A DNA stretch of 64,000 bases from Coniella vitis (Eukaryota; Ascomycota; Sordariomycetes; Diaporthales; Schizoparmaceae): the NCBI GenBank assembly GCA_011317545.1, contig WUJK01000009.1, forward strand, positions 1,550,001-1,614,000, in the 5' to 3' direction. Every line of letters begins with the position of its first letter. Position 1 is the first letter of the stretch. The notes below the pieces were generated by a model that saw nothing but the letters and a program-made list of their open reading frames with translations, made no database searches and had not been told where the DNA came from. Positions 1 to 13,137 of the stretch are shown piece by piece. Made by a program: the position numbers and the translations under genes.

Positions 1-2060
1 AGATATCCCGTATAACGGGCCCTATAGGGCGTTTATAATAGACTTATCTGCCTTTTTATATAGCCGAATCTCGTAATCCGCTCCCTTTCTATATAGCGGT
101 AGTACGGAAGCTATATCCTTATTAAAGAGGTTCCGGAATTTATAATACTCTAGGGGGAGTTTCTCGTTAACCGAGGATTCTACTTTCGGTAATAGGGCTT
201 TAATAATATCGGCTATTATAATATTAAAAAAGCGCTACCTAAGCGGTACTTAAGCGTTTTATACGCCGAACTTCGCTCTAAATAATAAGGGTATTAACGG
301 ATATATAGTTAAAGTTCTTAAGGCTATATCCTTATTCCTAAACCTCTAATCCTCCTACTCGTCCGATATTTAAGCGGTATTTATAAGCTATATATATTAC
401 CCTCTCTCTTTCTACCTAAGGTTTTCCTAAAACGAGGTTATACTAAAGGCGGGGGATTATATAGGCCTAAATATAATATAAATACCCGTTTAGGTTTATA
501 TTAAGGTAGGTTATATAGCGGATAATAGGCTACTTATACGATATTCTCTCCTTTAACGATTAATAAAGGGTCCTAGGCGGGATAAGTATATACGGAAGTC
601 TTAACTTATATACGAGTATCTCGCTTATAGTAGAATAGTAATTATAGCTAGAATTAATAAGTATTAGGATAAATAGAATTAAATTATAAAATAGGTTTAT
701 TATAAAATAGTTTCTATTTATTTAACGCTTTACTTCTTATAGGCTAAAGTCGAGACCTATAAGCTCCTATATATAACTTTATATAAGAGTAGCTAGTTTT
801 CCTCTTATTCCTCGGTAGTATCGTTAAAGTCGATAAGGTTAGTATCGGCGATATTAATTTTCGTCTCCTGTATAGCTCCTAAGTTATTAAGCGGGCGTAC
901 GGATAGGAAGGGGTAATAAGCGATTTTATAATTCGAATATCCGTACTTATAATAAAGTCCCTACTCTTTCTTACGCCTAATCTCCGCTTAGTTAACCTAC
1001 CTTACGCGCTACTTATTAGCCTATAGAGTATTAATACTAGTTATAGCCGTATCCCTATCGGGATCCGTATAAGGGTTTTATAGTTTCTATCCGTTTCCTT
1101 CCGCTCGCTAGGTTATTCTAAAGCGCTATACCGTAGCTCCGGATAAGTAGCTTAAGGGCGAAGCGTAACTACTATCTCGGATAATAATATAGCTTTCCAG
1201 CTTAGCCGAGATATAGAACGCTTTCTTTACTTAATCGTTATATATCGACGGTATTTCTATATTAATAAGCTATATATATAATACGCTATTAATAGCGCCT
1301 TTTAGGTATATTAACTTAGCTAAATCTGGCTACTTTATACCGCTAGAGTCTATTAATAACTTCTCCTATTAGGAGAAGAAGTTAGGGAAGGGTTAGCCTT
1401 TCTTCTAAGTAAAGCTCCGGAGCCTCTAAGAAGTAGTAATAGTATAATTCTCGTTATAGTATCGATAGCGGAGCTATTATAGGAATAAGGAGGGTTTCTA
1501 AAGGCTATACTCTCCTCTTATAATATAATAACTCCTTATTATAACCTTTATATCTCCCTTTAGGTATTTATAGATTTCTTAGAATTTATCTATATAATTC
1601 CCGATAAAGTAGGTATCTCGGACGAGTTTATACCTTATAATACGCTCCTAAGCTAGGAATTAAGTATATATACCCTTAAAGTTCGCTAGCTAAGAAAGGG
1701 GCTTATATTTAGGTACGATTATACTCTCTAGGGCCTTATTTATATTAACGTCGGCGTTTTCTATATCTTAGGAGGTAGGGGTATAAGTATCTTCTAATTT
1801 ATTAGATACTAGGTTAAAATATTTAACCGCTAGGTTACCGATACTTATTAATAGCTATTATAGTAATAGGCTATAGGATTATTCGATTTTCGTAAATCGT
1901 ATTATAAGCGCTTTTAGGTTTTATACGCTATCTTCGCGCTACTATTATACTACTCCTTTAATAATATACCGCTACTCTTCTATTATTTAAGTAACTATTT
2001 ATTATATAATTATTATTATATTATTATTATCGTTATTCGCTTAGGTAGGGAGTTACCCGA
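1..2060 (-). pseudogene. Ty3/Gypsy gag and start of pol, RIP-degraded, cut by window edge
   Basis: Read on the minus strand, a gag-like frame begins near 2040. It reaches a degraded CCHC zinc knuckle at about 912-966, where the Cys/His positions now read Tyr (YYKYGYSNYKIAYYP). Farther on, at 119-165, is the segment before Gypsy RT (LPPEYYKFRNLFNKD), and at 13-27 the GPLYG motif that opens the RT domain. The order gag, knuckle, RT start is that of Ty3/Gypsy elements. The rest of pol lies left of the window. Stops in the frame are TAA/TAG at expected Gln or Trp codons, as RIP produces. It points away from the Gypsy element that follows and looks like a different family. Confidence 0.7.
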
Positions 2061-2139
2061 ATTGCTTATTATAGGGGTATAATATCCTAAGGCTATACGC
2101 TAAATAAGTATATAAATACCGTTAGATATATAGGGTAGG

Positions 2140-2520
2140 TAGGAAAGAAGTTAGTTAAATATAAACGGGTATCGAGAGAGCGTTCGCAGTTTCGATCCCA
2201 ATTTCTGTTATTAACTAACTTAAGGAGAGAAGTAAGGGTAGTATCTATATAGCGGCGCGAGAGCTGCTCTTAAATAGCTCTTACGTTTAAAATCCACCCG
2301 TAGATAGAGTTTTCTATAGGTTTACCGTCGATATAGGTCCTATTGCCGATAGTCTTTTATATAGCTTATAAGCTGCTCGGAAGACGCTCTTATTTAGCGC
2401 TTATATAATGCTAGTCTCTAGACGAGAAGGGAATATGCTAACTAAGGCTTCGTGCCCTAGTATGCCGAAGCCGTGCATTTACCCGTGGGCTTGTGATAAA
2501 TCCCTCTTAATTACTTATAA
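2140..2520. other. less-mutated island, possible LTR or leader of the minus-strand Gypsy
   Basis: Unlike its surroundings, this stretch keeps many CA and TG steps, for example ttcgcagtttcgatcccaat near 2184-2203 and gtgccctagtatgccgaagc near 2450. It lies just upstream of the minus-strand gag, where a 5' LTR and primer-binding site would sit. A TG at about 2206 could be an LTR edge. The string ttcgatccc resembles a tRNA T-loop, as a primer site might. I could not find a second LTR copy or a target duplication, so this identity is inference. Confidence 0.35.
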
Positions 2521-2879
2521 TACTTAATATTACTCGATAATATATAAAGACTTAAAAATAATACTTCCCTACCTATTAATATATAACTTATAGGTATTTC
2601 TAGAATTAGGGATTTAGGTAAAGATTATTATATTTTTATAACTCTTATTTAGGACCGTTTATATATACCTCTTAGGTAATATTAAGTATAATAATAACTC
2701 CTTAAACCCTTATTCCGTTTACTTTAAGTAAAGGATATTGCTAAATTATAATTTAAGAAGATATAATATACTAATTAATCGAACTTACCTAATAACTTAT
2801 TATACTCTAATAGAATTAGGAGTAATATAATTATATTATCCGTAGGTAGGCTTAATAACTCGAATAATACTAAGCTATA
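2521..2879. other. RIP-degraded sequence without a recognisable gene
   Basis: AT-rich, strongly CA/TG-depleted sequence leading into the plus-strand Gypsy gag. It may hold the gag start or leader, but I could not fix a start codon or an LTR here. Confidence 0.4.
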
Positions 2880-4350
2880 GCTATTATACTCCTAGTATTT
2901 ATTATCTAAAATACCGGTAATAGCTATCAAATAGATAAACCCGCTATATATAACGGTAATTAGAAGATATTTTAAGGATTCCTTACCTATTATAAGGTAT
3001 ACTTCCTATATAATATAGCCTAGTTTATTACCGAACCTAATAAAGTTATCTTAGCCGGAATATAATTCGAAAAGGTTATACTTATCTAATATAAACCCTC
3101 GCTTTATAGTTATATCGAATATTTAAGTAACTTCGATTAATGTAAGAAAACTACTAAAGATATATTCGACTTATTTACAGGATTTAAATATATCCTTAAA
3201 GAAATACTCGGTATGTTGGAGGTTATAATATATAATAATAAAGAGGATCGAGGGGTTAAAGAAGAGGGTTAATAGTAGTTATATTATATCGAAGTGCTTG
3301 CTTGCGTCTATTGCTATTTCTTTCGTCGGGAGGGAATAGCTATATTTATAGTTATTCTATAGCTATCTTCTAGAGCCTTCTATTCTTTAATTTATAATAT
3401 ATATTATAAATCCGTATCTTTAGTTATTCCTATTATTAGGTAGTGGAATAATATATTCTGCCGAGTGGCAAAGTAGTAGTAAAGGCTTACGTAGCCTGAA
3501 AAGTCCACGTACTTTCTAGAACCTGCTGCTAATATCATTGCTTACGTAATCAACGTTATATATTTTATATTAGTATATATATATATACTCTATACTAGTT
3601 ATAATTATATTAGTAATACCTTATATACTCGTTTAGTTATTAAGATATTGAAGAAAGTTTGTTAAAAGAGACGAATTAGCGTTCTTTAAGCTCTTTTACT
3701 TTCTTTAGCTCTTTTCAAGCTTATTAGAGTATATATATAGCTATAACTTAGTTACATATATATTATAGTATATTATTATATTATAGACTCTCTTATATAT
3801 TACGTAAGCGTTTTATAGTCTTATACGGTAACCCTAATAAAGAATAAATTATAGTATAATAACTTATAAAGCTTAAGTAGAATAAATCTACTTTAATATA
3901 TATAATTCGGTTTAAGTAATTTTTTATACGCCTCCTATAGGAAAATAAGAACTTTATAAAGTATTATTATAAAGGATTTAAGGATAAAGTTAAGGACAAA
4001 ATCTCTAAATAGGATTAGCCTAAAGATTTTATAATATTTAGTAATAATACTATTTATATCGATAACCGTCTTTATAAAAGACGAATAAAGAAAAGTAAGA
4101 AAAGAGGAAGCTATATTATATAGAGAAATTACGCTAATATTAAACGGCGGATTTAATAAATAAAAGTATAATAATTAGCGATATTATATATATAAGCCTT
4201 ATAAAGCTCGATATAGCTTAATATAAACCTATAAGTAAGGAATACTTTAATTATAGTAAGAAAGGCTATTTTATACGAGAATATTAATAGCCTAAGAAAC
4301 CTAGAAAATTTAAGAAAATCTTAGAAGGACGATAAGCTAATATTATAATA
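2880..4350 (+). pseudogene. Ty3/Gypsy gag, RIP-degraded and split by a solo LTR
   Basis: This gag encodes the capsid-like protein of a Gypsy element. The frame before 3213 (ending near YILKEILG) resumes after LTR A at 3831 with the retrotransposon-gag segment (LIKLKQNKSTLIYIIRFKQF). A CCHC knuckle near 4245-4295 is degraded to YFNYSKKGYFIREYQQPKK. Stops are TAA/TAG in Gln positions. The solo LTR sits between the two halves with a 5-bp duplication, so the gag was continuous before that insertion. The protease-pol frame follows in the same direction. Confidence 0.7.
3214..3825 (-). mobile_element. solo Copia-type LTR, copy A
   Basis: This 612-bp LTR begins tgttggagg and ends gtcttata. It is flanked by an exact 5-bp duplication, cggta, at 3209-3213 and 3826-3830. 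No internal Copia sequence accompanies it, so it is a solo LTR. It lies in a Gypsy gag. Orientation is taken from copy I, which is followed by a Copia gag. It keeps more CA/TG than its host. The heat-shock-like motif seen in the other copies has lost one unit here (3513-3527). Confidence 0.9.
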
Positions 4351-4829
4351 TACGAGATATAAGATCCTACTCTTAGCTAAAACTAGCTCCTAGAGTAAGT
4401 ATCGAATAATTCCGATTATAAACTTTTTAATTAGATATTCTATTATAAGGATAATTATATAATATACCTTTCGGTAAAGTAAGGCTCCGGATAATTCCCC
4501 TAGAAATCTTATAAGGAATAGTAAATTATAATTACCTAAAGAATACTACTCCCTACGGGAAATAGCTTATTCGAAAGATTAATAATAGAGTAATAAATAT
4601 AGCTTATAAAGGAATACCCCTATTAATATAATACAGAAGAATATACTCTATTATATAACTAAGTATTATAACCCTTTATTAAAGAATAAGCTGCCTAAAA
4701 AAATAAATACCCCTTATAAAGCGATATCTCTAAAATTACGGAATAATAGGAAACGCTTAGTATCGCTTAGGACGCTAGTATTTAAACTATCGATAAAGAA
4801 ATAAGCTTAGAGTTAGAAAGCTCTATAAA

Positions 4830-7800
4830 CGAAGATATTAATAAAGGAGATATATACTACCTTATCTATAATATTATACTTAAGAAATTATTTAGGACTA
4901 TATTTTACTAAAACGAAAGCTCTCTCTTAGGAGAAGATATCCGTCTTAACTACCTTTATAAAGACTACTACCGGATTATATAATTCTCTTATATTATATA
5001 TAATTATAAATAATACTTTAAGTATAAGGTAACTAACGAATAATTGCCTATATATAAATTAGGATAATATATTATTATATATAACGACGATAATAACGAG
5101 TATTAGATAGTATTTAAAAAGAAAAGAAATTACGCTAGTATCGGCTTAATATATAAATACCCCTACGAATATATTATATAGTAGCTACGATAGTACTAAT
5201 ATATAATACCTTAGTATATACTCTATATATAGGGAAAAGCACTCGACTAGTATTAAATATACGAATAGAAATAGAGAGAGAAACTCGTAAAGCTAATATA
5301 TATAGAGCCTATATACTATAACCTTTATAAGAATATGAACTACGTAGAATATATAGGAGAAAAGATATAAATCTACTATAATATGAAAGATAGCTAGCCC
5401 GGGGTATAAAGCTTATATACGAAAGAAGAAAACTAAGCGCGCTTATAGCGATAGGCTGTAATATATATACGATACGGAATATAATAAGCTAAAGGCTTAG
5501 TATAAGTAATAGCCCTTAGAGTATAATAATAATAATAAAACCTAAAAGGTAAAGATTACTTATAAGGGATAGTAAGCGATTAGGATTTATAATAAAGTCC
5601 CTCTATATAATAAATAATTCGATATATAAATATTTAAAAATTATAATATAAATTAACGGTAAATACTATATAATACTCCTAGATAGCGGAGTATAAGGAA
5701 ACTTTATATCCCTAAGCGTTATTAATAGAGAATAAATATTTTAGAAAAAGAAGATAGAACCTTATAAACTTAATATTATAAAAGATATAGAAATCGTTTA
5801 TAGCTAAGGTATTATTAATATAGAATCTAATTAATTATTAATTATAATCTATAAATATATAATATTAATAAACTTCGATATTACGGATATTATATAATAT
5901 AAGCTAATCCTAGGTATATTATAGTTAAGAAAGGAAAATCCTTAAATCGATTAGATTAATAGCTATATTTTATAGAATAAAGCGGATATCTAAGAAACGG
6001 TTACAATCAAAGGCGTAAGATCGGATTTAGTTATTAAGCAATATATAGATAATAAGGGCTTAAACGGATTTATATATACTTCTAAATCGAGAAGAGCTAT
6101 AGTAATAGCTATTAAAGGATATAATAATCCTCGATAATTTATAAAGAAGGGTCTAATAATAGTTAATATCTAAGAAAGTAAGTAATATAATAGATTAGGA
6201 TATAATATAATAGAATTTTATAGATAATAGGATATATTATTACGGTAAGTTTAAGAAGAAATTAAATATACTTAACGATATCTTCTTATAATAGTAATTA
6301 TATAGGAAGAAGATATATTTAAAGACTTCTCCGATATATTAAAAGAGTATCGGAAGTTTATAAAACTATTTTAAGGAAAATTCGATAATAGTCTATTAAA
6401 ATATATCCTATATAATTATAAGGTCCTATTTAAAGAAGCTGAATAACTAAAGTTCTTTCCTATCTATAGATTAGATAAAGATAAATTTAAAGTATTTAAA
6501 GAGTATATTAACGAAAACCTTAAGAAAGGCTATATTAGACCTTTATATTTATTAATAGAATATTTAATCCTATTTATATTAAAGAAGAATAATAAAGTAT
6601 AATTATATATTAACTATCGGTAATTTAACGATATTATAATTAAGAATCGATACCCCTTACCGCTCTTTAAAGAACTTAAAGATAAACTTAAAGGAGCCTA
6701 ATAATTTATAGCCCTCGATCTTAAGGAAGGATATATATATATTCGTATTAAACCCGGAGAAGAATAGAAAATAGCGTTTAAAATATATTATAAATAATTC
6801 GAATATCTTATTATACTATTCGGACTTATTAATACCCTAATATTATTCTAAGAGATAATAAACTTTATCTTATACGAATACTTCGACTATTTTATAATTA
6901 TCTACTTAAATAATATCCTTATTTATTTAAAGATATTCGAGGAATATTAGGAATATATTATAATAATCCTATAAACCCTTTAAGATAATAAGATTTTAAT
7001 AAAATCTACTAAATATAATTAGCATATTTAGGAAATTAACTACCTCGGATATACTATTACCTTAGGGTATATACGAATATAAAAAGATAAAGTATAAGTA
7101 GTTAGGAATTAGCTTATACCTTAGAATATTAAGGATATTAAAGCCTTTCTAAGCTATATTAACTTTTACCGATAATTTATTAAATATTATAATAATATAA
7201 TAATACTATTTATAGAAGTTACGAAAAAGGATATTACCTTTAATTAGAATAAATAGGTATAAAAAGCCTTTAATATAATTAAGGATATAATTATATCGGA
7301 ACTAATCCTAATCGAAGTAGATTAAAATAAAGTTTTCGAGATCGAGATAGATATATTAGATTATATATTCGGTAGATAATTGGGATAATAAGACGATAAA
7401 GGATAATTACGAATAATTAATAACTTTAATAAGAAACTAAACGGACTAAGAACTTAATTATAAAACGCCCGATTAAGAACTTATAATAATAGTAAAAGCT
7501 TTTAAGGAATAACGATACTAGCTTATTAATATAAAATAATAAATTCTTATATATATAAATTATAAGAACCTTTAGGTATTTACCTCGATATAGTAGCTTA
7601 ATAAACAATAAATTAGATAATACGAATTTCTATTAGAATTCGACTTTAAGATTATCTACTATAAAGGTAAAGAAAACCAGCGAATAAACGCTCTTAATAG
7701 ACGGTTAGATTATAGAGATAATAATAGTAAAGACTAAGATATTATAGTAATCTTGGAATAAGATTCGGAAGGAAATCTTATTATATTAGTAGTAATATAA

Positions 7801-8950
7801 GAACTTAATATAATACTTAGAATTATAAGAAAAATATATAACTTTAATAATATAAGAGAAGATAATAAGAAGAAGTATATTAAGATAATATATAAAGCAT
7901 TAGTATATAGATATTAAGGAATTAAAGCTATTTATAAACGAATTAAACGATATTAAAATCCCCCGAGGCTTAAATAGCTAATAGAAGAAGTTATTAATAA
8001 ATATAATATATATAAGAAGAATAAGGTAGATCGAAATAAGCCTTAGAGATTACTAAAACCCCTATAAGTATCTATAATATTATAATAATTAACTAGCTTA
8101 GACTTTATTATTAAGCTATTAATCCTACGAGAACCTTTAACTAAAGCTTTATATAATAATATCTTAATAATAGTTTATAGATTAATAAAATATACCTACT
8201 TTCTACCTTCCTTAGAAAGTAGCGATATAATAAACCTTACTTATATATTTATTAGAAATATTATTATATAGTATAAAACCCCCTAGGAACTTATCTTAAA
8301 TAAAGGAAATATATTTATATTATACTTTTAGACCTTTCTATTTAAATACCTTAGAACGAAATAAAAGCTATTAATAGTTTATTATCTCTAATTAAACGGA
8401 TAGATAGAAAGAATTAACTAGATCCTCGAATAATACCTTAGATATTATATTAACAATTAATAGGATAAATAGGTTAAACTCCTACCTATAACATAATTTG
8501 CTTATAATAGCGTAATTATATCTATAATATAAGTATTATTATTGGAAGTATTCTACGGAAGATAGCTTATAGCTTACTTTAAAGAAATCCTAAGCGGAAT
8601 AACGCTAATAATATAAGATATAACTCGGAAAATTAAGGAACTCTAATTAGAATTTAGAAAGATATTCGAAATAATATTAGAAAGGATAAAGTAATATACT
8701 AATTAGAAAAGAATTAAGGGATTAATTCTATAGAAGGGAGATAAAATCTACTTATATCGTATAAATATTAAGACTAAATAACCCTTTAATAAACTCGATT
8801 ATAAGAAACTTAGACCTTTTAAAATTAAGAATAAAATTTCAGACTTTAACTATAAACTTAAGCTACTATTAAATATAAGAATATACCTAATCCTTTATAT
8901 ATTACTCCTCGAATTAATACCTAAAAATATACCTATCGAAAAATTACTCG
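4830..8950 (+). pseudogene. Ty3/Gypsy pol: protease, RT, RNase H, integrase
   Basis: Domains run in Gypsy order. The protease motif (LLDSGVQGNF) is near 5680-5710. RT starts with FKVFKEYINENLKKGYI near 6490, followed by NRYPLPLFKEL at about 6645 and FIALDLKEGYIYIRI near 6705-6750. The catalytic YLDD motif has become YLNN near 6900-6915, so the enzyme would be dead. RNase H-like sequence lies around 7290-7700. Integrase follows at 7990-8450, including LDFIIKLLILREPLTKA near 8100 and LPITQFAYNS near 8487. The frame is interrupted by many TAA/TAG codons at expected Gln or Trp positions. The order RT-RH-INT separates it from Copia elements. Confidence 0.85.
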
Positions 8951-8964
8951 AACTCGAAGAATAA

Positions 8965-9100
8965 AAACTAGAATATAAGGTTAAACGAATTATTAACAAA
9001 AGAAACGGATAATTCCTAATTAAATAGAAAAGTTACTTAAATAGCGAGAATATATAGGAACCTAGATATAACCTATATAATAGCTAGTAAGCTATCTAAA
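8965..9100 (+). pseudogene. chromodomain at the end of Gypsy pol
   Basis: The end of the pol frame reads EYKVKRIINKRNGQFLIKQ and, a little later, EPRYNLYNSQQ. This is the shape of a chromodomain (E-V-x-I-L ... W-K-G ... T-W-E-P). It marks a chromovirus-type Gypsy element, whose chromodomain is known in this group to direct integration to marked chromatin. RIP has changed aromatic-cage Trp codons to TAG. The element is cut a few bases later by the 5' end of L1 copy 1, so no 3' LTR is present. Confidence 0.75.
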
Positions 9101-9479
9101 TATAGAAATATATCCTTCCCGTTACTTTTCTCGTATACGCCTGCTTTTATTAAGGGTATATACGGTTTTACTAATAATTTACTAATATCTAACCTATTTA
9201 TATATAGGCAAATACGGTTACGGGATAGCCTCGTAGGAGGCCCTGCCTACGGATATAACGTAGGGCGGCTCGCCGCTACCTAAGAGATTAGTACCTAGGA
9301 CGGATATTAGTTCTATTACGGATTCGATTTACTCCCCTACGTAGTAGAAGAGGCACCGCGGTACCGCGCTATAGTTATAGGAGGATACTACTACTCGTTA
9401 AGATAACCCCTTTACCCCTAGTACGGTTAAGACCCTCCTTATAGGTATACGCTATATATTTATAGCTCGGGAGACGGTC

Positions 9480-10890
9480 CTACTAGCGGTAGATAAAACC
9501 CTAAGAAAACTAGTTAATACCTTTAAAGGCCCTTTATAGAGCGAGGAGCGTTTTTATATAGAGAGGGTATACTCCTAACTCTTAGCTATAACTAAGTATA
9601 AGCTTAAAAATCTTTTATTAAACCCGGCTAGTAACCGGCTTACTCCGATATACCCGATTCCTCCTATTACTACTTTATAGGTAATATTCTACCCCTAATA
9701 GCTACCTTTACCTATTTAATACCCCTAATAGGGTTAAAGCTAGGCTATTATTATTAGTATAGCTGCTAAGCTCCCGGTAGAGCCGGCTCGTTATACTCGA
9801 AAAGCCGGCCCCTAATATAACCGGTAGCGGGGATAGGATATAAAGATCCTCCTTAGGGCTACCCCTTATAATACGCTTATAAGCTCGCCCCTTTAAGGAT
9901 TTAAGCTAGGTATTTATACTTAGCTTTAGATCCTTATAACTAATATAGCGGTAATTATTAAAACCCCTACCGGCTAAGCTCTACGCTTTATTAGTAAGGA
10001 GGTTTAGGATAAGCTTTTCGCTAACCCTTTAAGGGATAAGCTATTAAAGCTAATATAAGTATCCTTAGTAATTATACTATAGACCTAGGTTACTTATATA
10101 GCGACCGGGGTTCTAAGGGAGCTTTATAACCTTTTTACTTATTAAAGGGTTTTTCCTAAGGAATATATCCGGGAGGAGGCTACGGTATAAATAGGAATTA
10201 AAGCTATTTCTTATAGGCTTTCTATAAACGGATATAACCCTATTATAGGTATTATTACCTAATTAATATCCTTTTTATATAAAGTATAACCCTTCTAAGT
10301 CTTTAACCTACCTTATACCCGGCTAATATAGAAAATAGAGAGGCTTTCTTTCTATACGGACGGCTATCTTAGCTATTACTTAACTAAGTATTATATAAGG
10401 AGTAGGTAATACCCTACCTATTCTAACGCTTAATATACTTAAGAAGGGGAGGTTTATACGCTTCCCCTTAAGTATACTAATTATTATAAGCTAATTAGCT
10501 TTAGCTACCTTAGCTATACTACCGCCCTTATAATAGTTAATAGGTAGCTTTATTACTTATTTATCTTTAAGCTTAAGAGGATTAAGAATACGGGTAAGGC
10601 CTATTATAATAATATAAATATAGCTATAGATATTACTAGTAGTTAGTAGGAGCTTTAACCCCCTATTAAGCTTATAGAATAGCCGTTTATCGAAGGCCCC
10701 TTCTAGAAACGGCCTTATAGTAATATCCGCGATTATATACCGCCGACCGGCTTATAATAATACCTATAGCTCGACCCGGCTAATACGCTGCCTCCGGAGG
10801 ATCCTAGCCCCGCTATAGAGAGAGAGCCTATACCCCCGGCGGATATAATCGAGGACGACGACGATATAATTATAATCCTTAGCTCCTAAG
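9480..10890 (+). pseudogene. L1 copy 1 ORF1 (gag-like)
   Basis: This is the ORF1-like frame upstream of the endonuclease-RT ORF. In the middle it reads TGQALRFISKEVQDKL and, after a gap, VTYIATGVLREL. This resembles the ORF1 segment of Tad1-type LINEs in which a short strand-rich region precedes a V-x-V-x-G-V motif. The tail is acidic (EDDDDIIIILSS near 10850-10890). I could not fix the start codon and saw no clean zinc knuckle. The call rests mainly on position and on that segment. Confidence 0.5.
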
Positions 10891-12660
10891 GGGGCTTAAA
10901 TATTATTACTCCCCCTATATATAAGTAGGATATACCCTTCCGATAGCTAGGGGGCTTTTCTTATAATTATTTAGGCGAATATAGGGAAGAAATAATCTAC
11001 CTATATTATACTACTAGTATTCTATATTAAGTAGGGGGTAGACGTTATATAAGTCTAAGAGCTATATATAATATATAATACGAGAACTTAGAGGTACCCT
11101 ATTTATAAGCTTTTCTCGCCGGTAGATAACTAGGGAGGGGATTCGATAGCTTATTATAAGGAAAGGCGGTAGGAGTTACTCGGTAATAAGCCCCGAGTCC
11201 TAATATATATACGATAAGGTTATAAGCTATATATAAAGTAATAACGGCCCCTTATTATAAGGGACGGACTCTAGCTAGAGGTATTAGGGGTCCTTCTAGT
11301 TAATATTTATTAGGCGTTTAGGGAGGATATAATATTCGATTATATATTAAATAATCTACCTATACGGAGATAGGTAGTTAGGGGCGATTTTAATATAATT
11401 TATACTCCTTATAAGCCGGGTAAGCTTAATAAAAGGGGTAATAATCGGGTTAAAGATTAGATATTATTTAGAGATATATTCTTTATAAGTACCCCGGGTA
11501 TCCCTATATATATCCGAAGGAGGGTTTTTAACTTAATCTTCTTTAATATTCTAAATATAGCTATAAAGGTTACTCCTAATCTATATATTAGCTCTAACTA
11601 TAAGACCCTTATTACGATTATCGGTAATAATCTTCTACTCCTTTAGGAATAGCTAATATAGCTATAGGTAGACCTATAATCCCTCCTAGCCTTTAAAAGC
11701 CTTTTAGAAATAGGGCTAATAGATATACCGCCCTTTTTATAAGCGGAGAGCCCGGCTTTTCTAAACGATTAGGTAATCCGCTTAGATTACCTTTAGAATA
11801 GGGCTTAAAAGGCGGTAGGGCGGTAGTTATAACCCTATTCCCGAGCCCTTTAATAGGATAATAGGGTAGAGGAGGTATACCGGGCGTATATTAGGGCCCG
11901 ATATAATTATCGGATTTATTTAAGAGAGTTCTAGGTAATTAGGAATACTTTCGAGGGGGCTATTCGAATATATCGGTAAGCCTTCTAATAGGGTAGGATC
12001 GATATAATAGCTTCGGATACGGATATCTTCGGGATAACGGGGTAATATAAGCTAGCTATATTACTATAAGCTCCCCTATTATATATAGGGGATAGTATAT
12101 TATATAAGGATCCTATTAAGAAAGCAAGCTTATTATAGGATAAGATTCTATAGTAATTCTTTAGGGATAATAACCTAATTAAGGACTTATTCGAGGGCTA
12201 GGATATCTCTAAAGCTTATTTCTAATAAGGTTATATAGCTATACTTAAGGAGGTAGAGGAGTATATTATCCGAGTTAAGTCTACCTTTCCTAGGGTAAAT
12301 AGTACTTCGGTATCCCTATTAAAGGAGTATTAGGATAATATTAGCCCCCTTTTAGTTCGGCTTTATAACTATTACCTTATTATAGATTACTTTCCTTTAC
12401 CTTAGCGCTATACTAAGGTATCGATATACCCTAAGCTAGGTAAAAGGGATATAAATAGCCCTAGGTTATATAAGCCTATTACTCTACTTTCTACCTTTTC
12501 TAAGGGGCTTAAGAGGCTAGTTATATATAGGCTCTCCTAGATCCTACTTATTAAAGGGGTCCTTAACCTATAGTATTACGGGGCGCTATTAAAACGCTCC
12601 GTAATAAACCTTATAGTAATACTTATATATAATATCGAGCTAATACTCTCCTAAGGGTAG

Positions 12661-13137
12661 TATAATAATAAGCGTTGGAAGGTACCGCTATACCACATAG
12701 ACCTGCAAAAGATCAACTAATAATCAGAATCTCTATCTGATTATTCCTTCCAACCGTATATATAGTGCTACGAGGGACTAGCTTATAATACTATCTCCCT
12801 TCCTTATAAGTTCGTCCCGAACTTAGAAGTATACGGTTGACCCCTAGGCCTATATAACGTACTAAGGTGATAAGGCTTAGTTAGCGTTATAATCGCGGTC
12901 TGTGAGCACCTAATTAACTTCCGAGCTTCCCGGAAGCCCGAAAACCAATTAACTAAGTTAGGGATCGAACCTATAACCTTAGCTGCACCCGGAGATTCTG
13001 ATTATAATATAATAATAAGCGTTGGAAGGTACCGCTATACTATATAGACCTGCAAAAGATTAACTAATAATTAGAATCTCTATCTAATTATTCCTTCCAA
13101 CCGTATATATAATGCTACGAGGGACTAGGTTATAACA
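12661..13137 (-). mobile_element. TRIM (miniature LTR retrotransposon) inserted in L1 RT
   Basis: The 477-bp insertion is flanked by exact 5-bp duplications, ggtag, at 12656-12660 and 13138-13142. L1 copy 4 lacks it at the matching site (about 44067). It has two direct terminal repeats of 130 bp, 12661-12790 and 13008-13137. Each begins tataataataagcgttgg and ends near ttataa(t/c)a, consistent with TG...CA ends after RIP. The interior is 217 bp and noncoding. On the minus strand a purine run (aaggaagggagatag, from 12805-12791) abuts the downstream repeat, as a polypurine tract should. I saw no capsid or pol sequence. Confidence 0.8.
12791..12805 (-). promoter_or_regulatory. polypurine tract of the TRIM
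   Basis: On the plus strand this reads ctatctcccttcctt, an all-purine run apart from its last bases when read on the minus strand. It lies immediately before the 3' LTR (12790-12661). It sets the TRIM's orientation as minus. Confidence 0.6.

Noticed and set aside
7426..7608. 60-codon open frame on the minus strand
   Set aside because: It lies antisense to the Gypsy RNase H region, has an AT-driven composition (Lys, Tyr, Ile, Leu) and no recognisable features.
12880..13005. tRNA gene or tRNA-derived SINE
   Set aside because: On the minus strand ggttcgatccc looks like a B box and tagtatagcgg like an A box, but no cloverleaf can be drawn. The paired 130-bp repeats, purine tract and 5-bp duplication fit a TRIM better.
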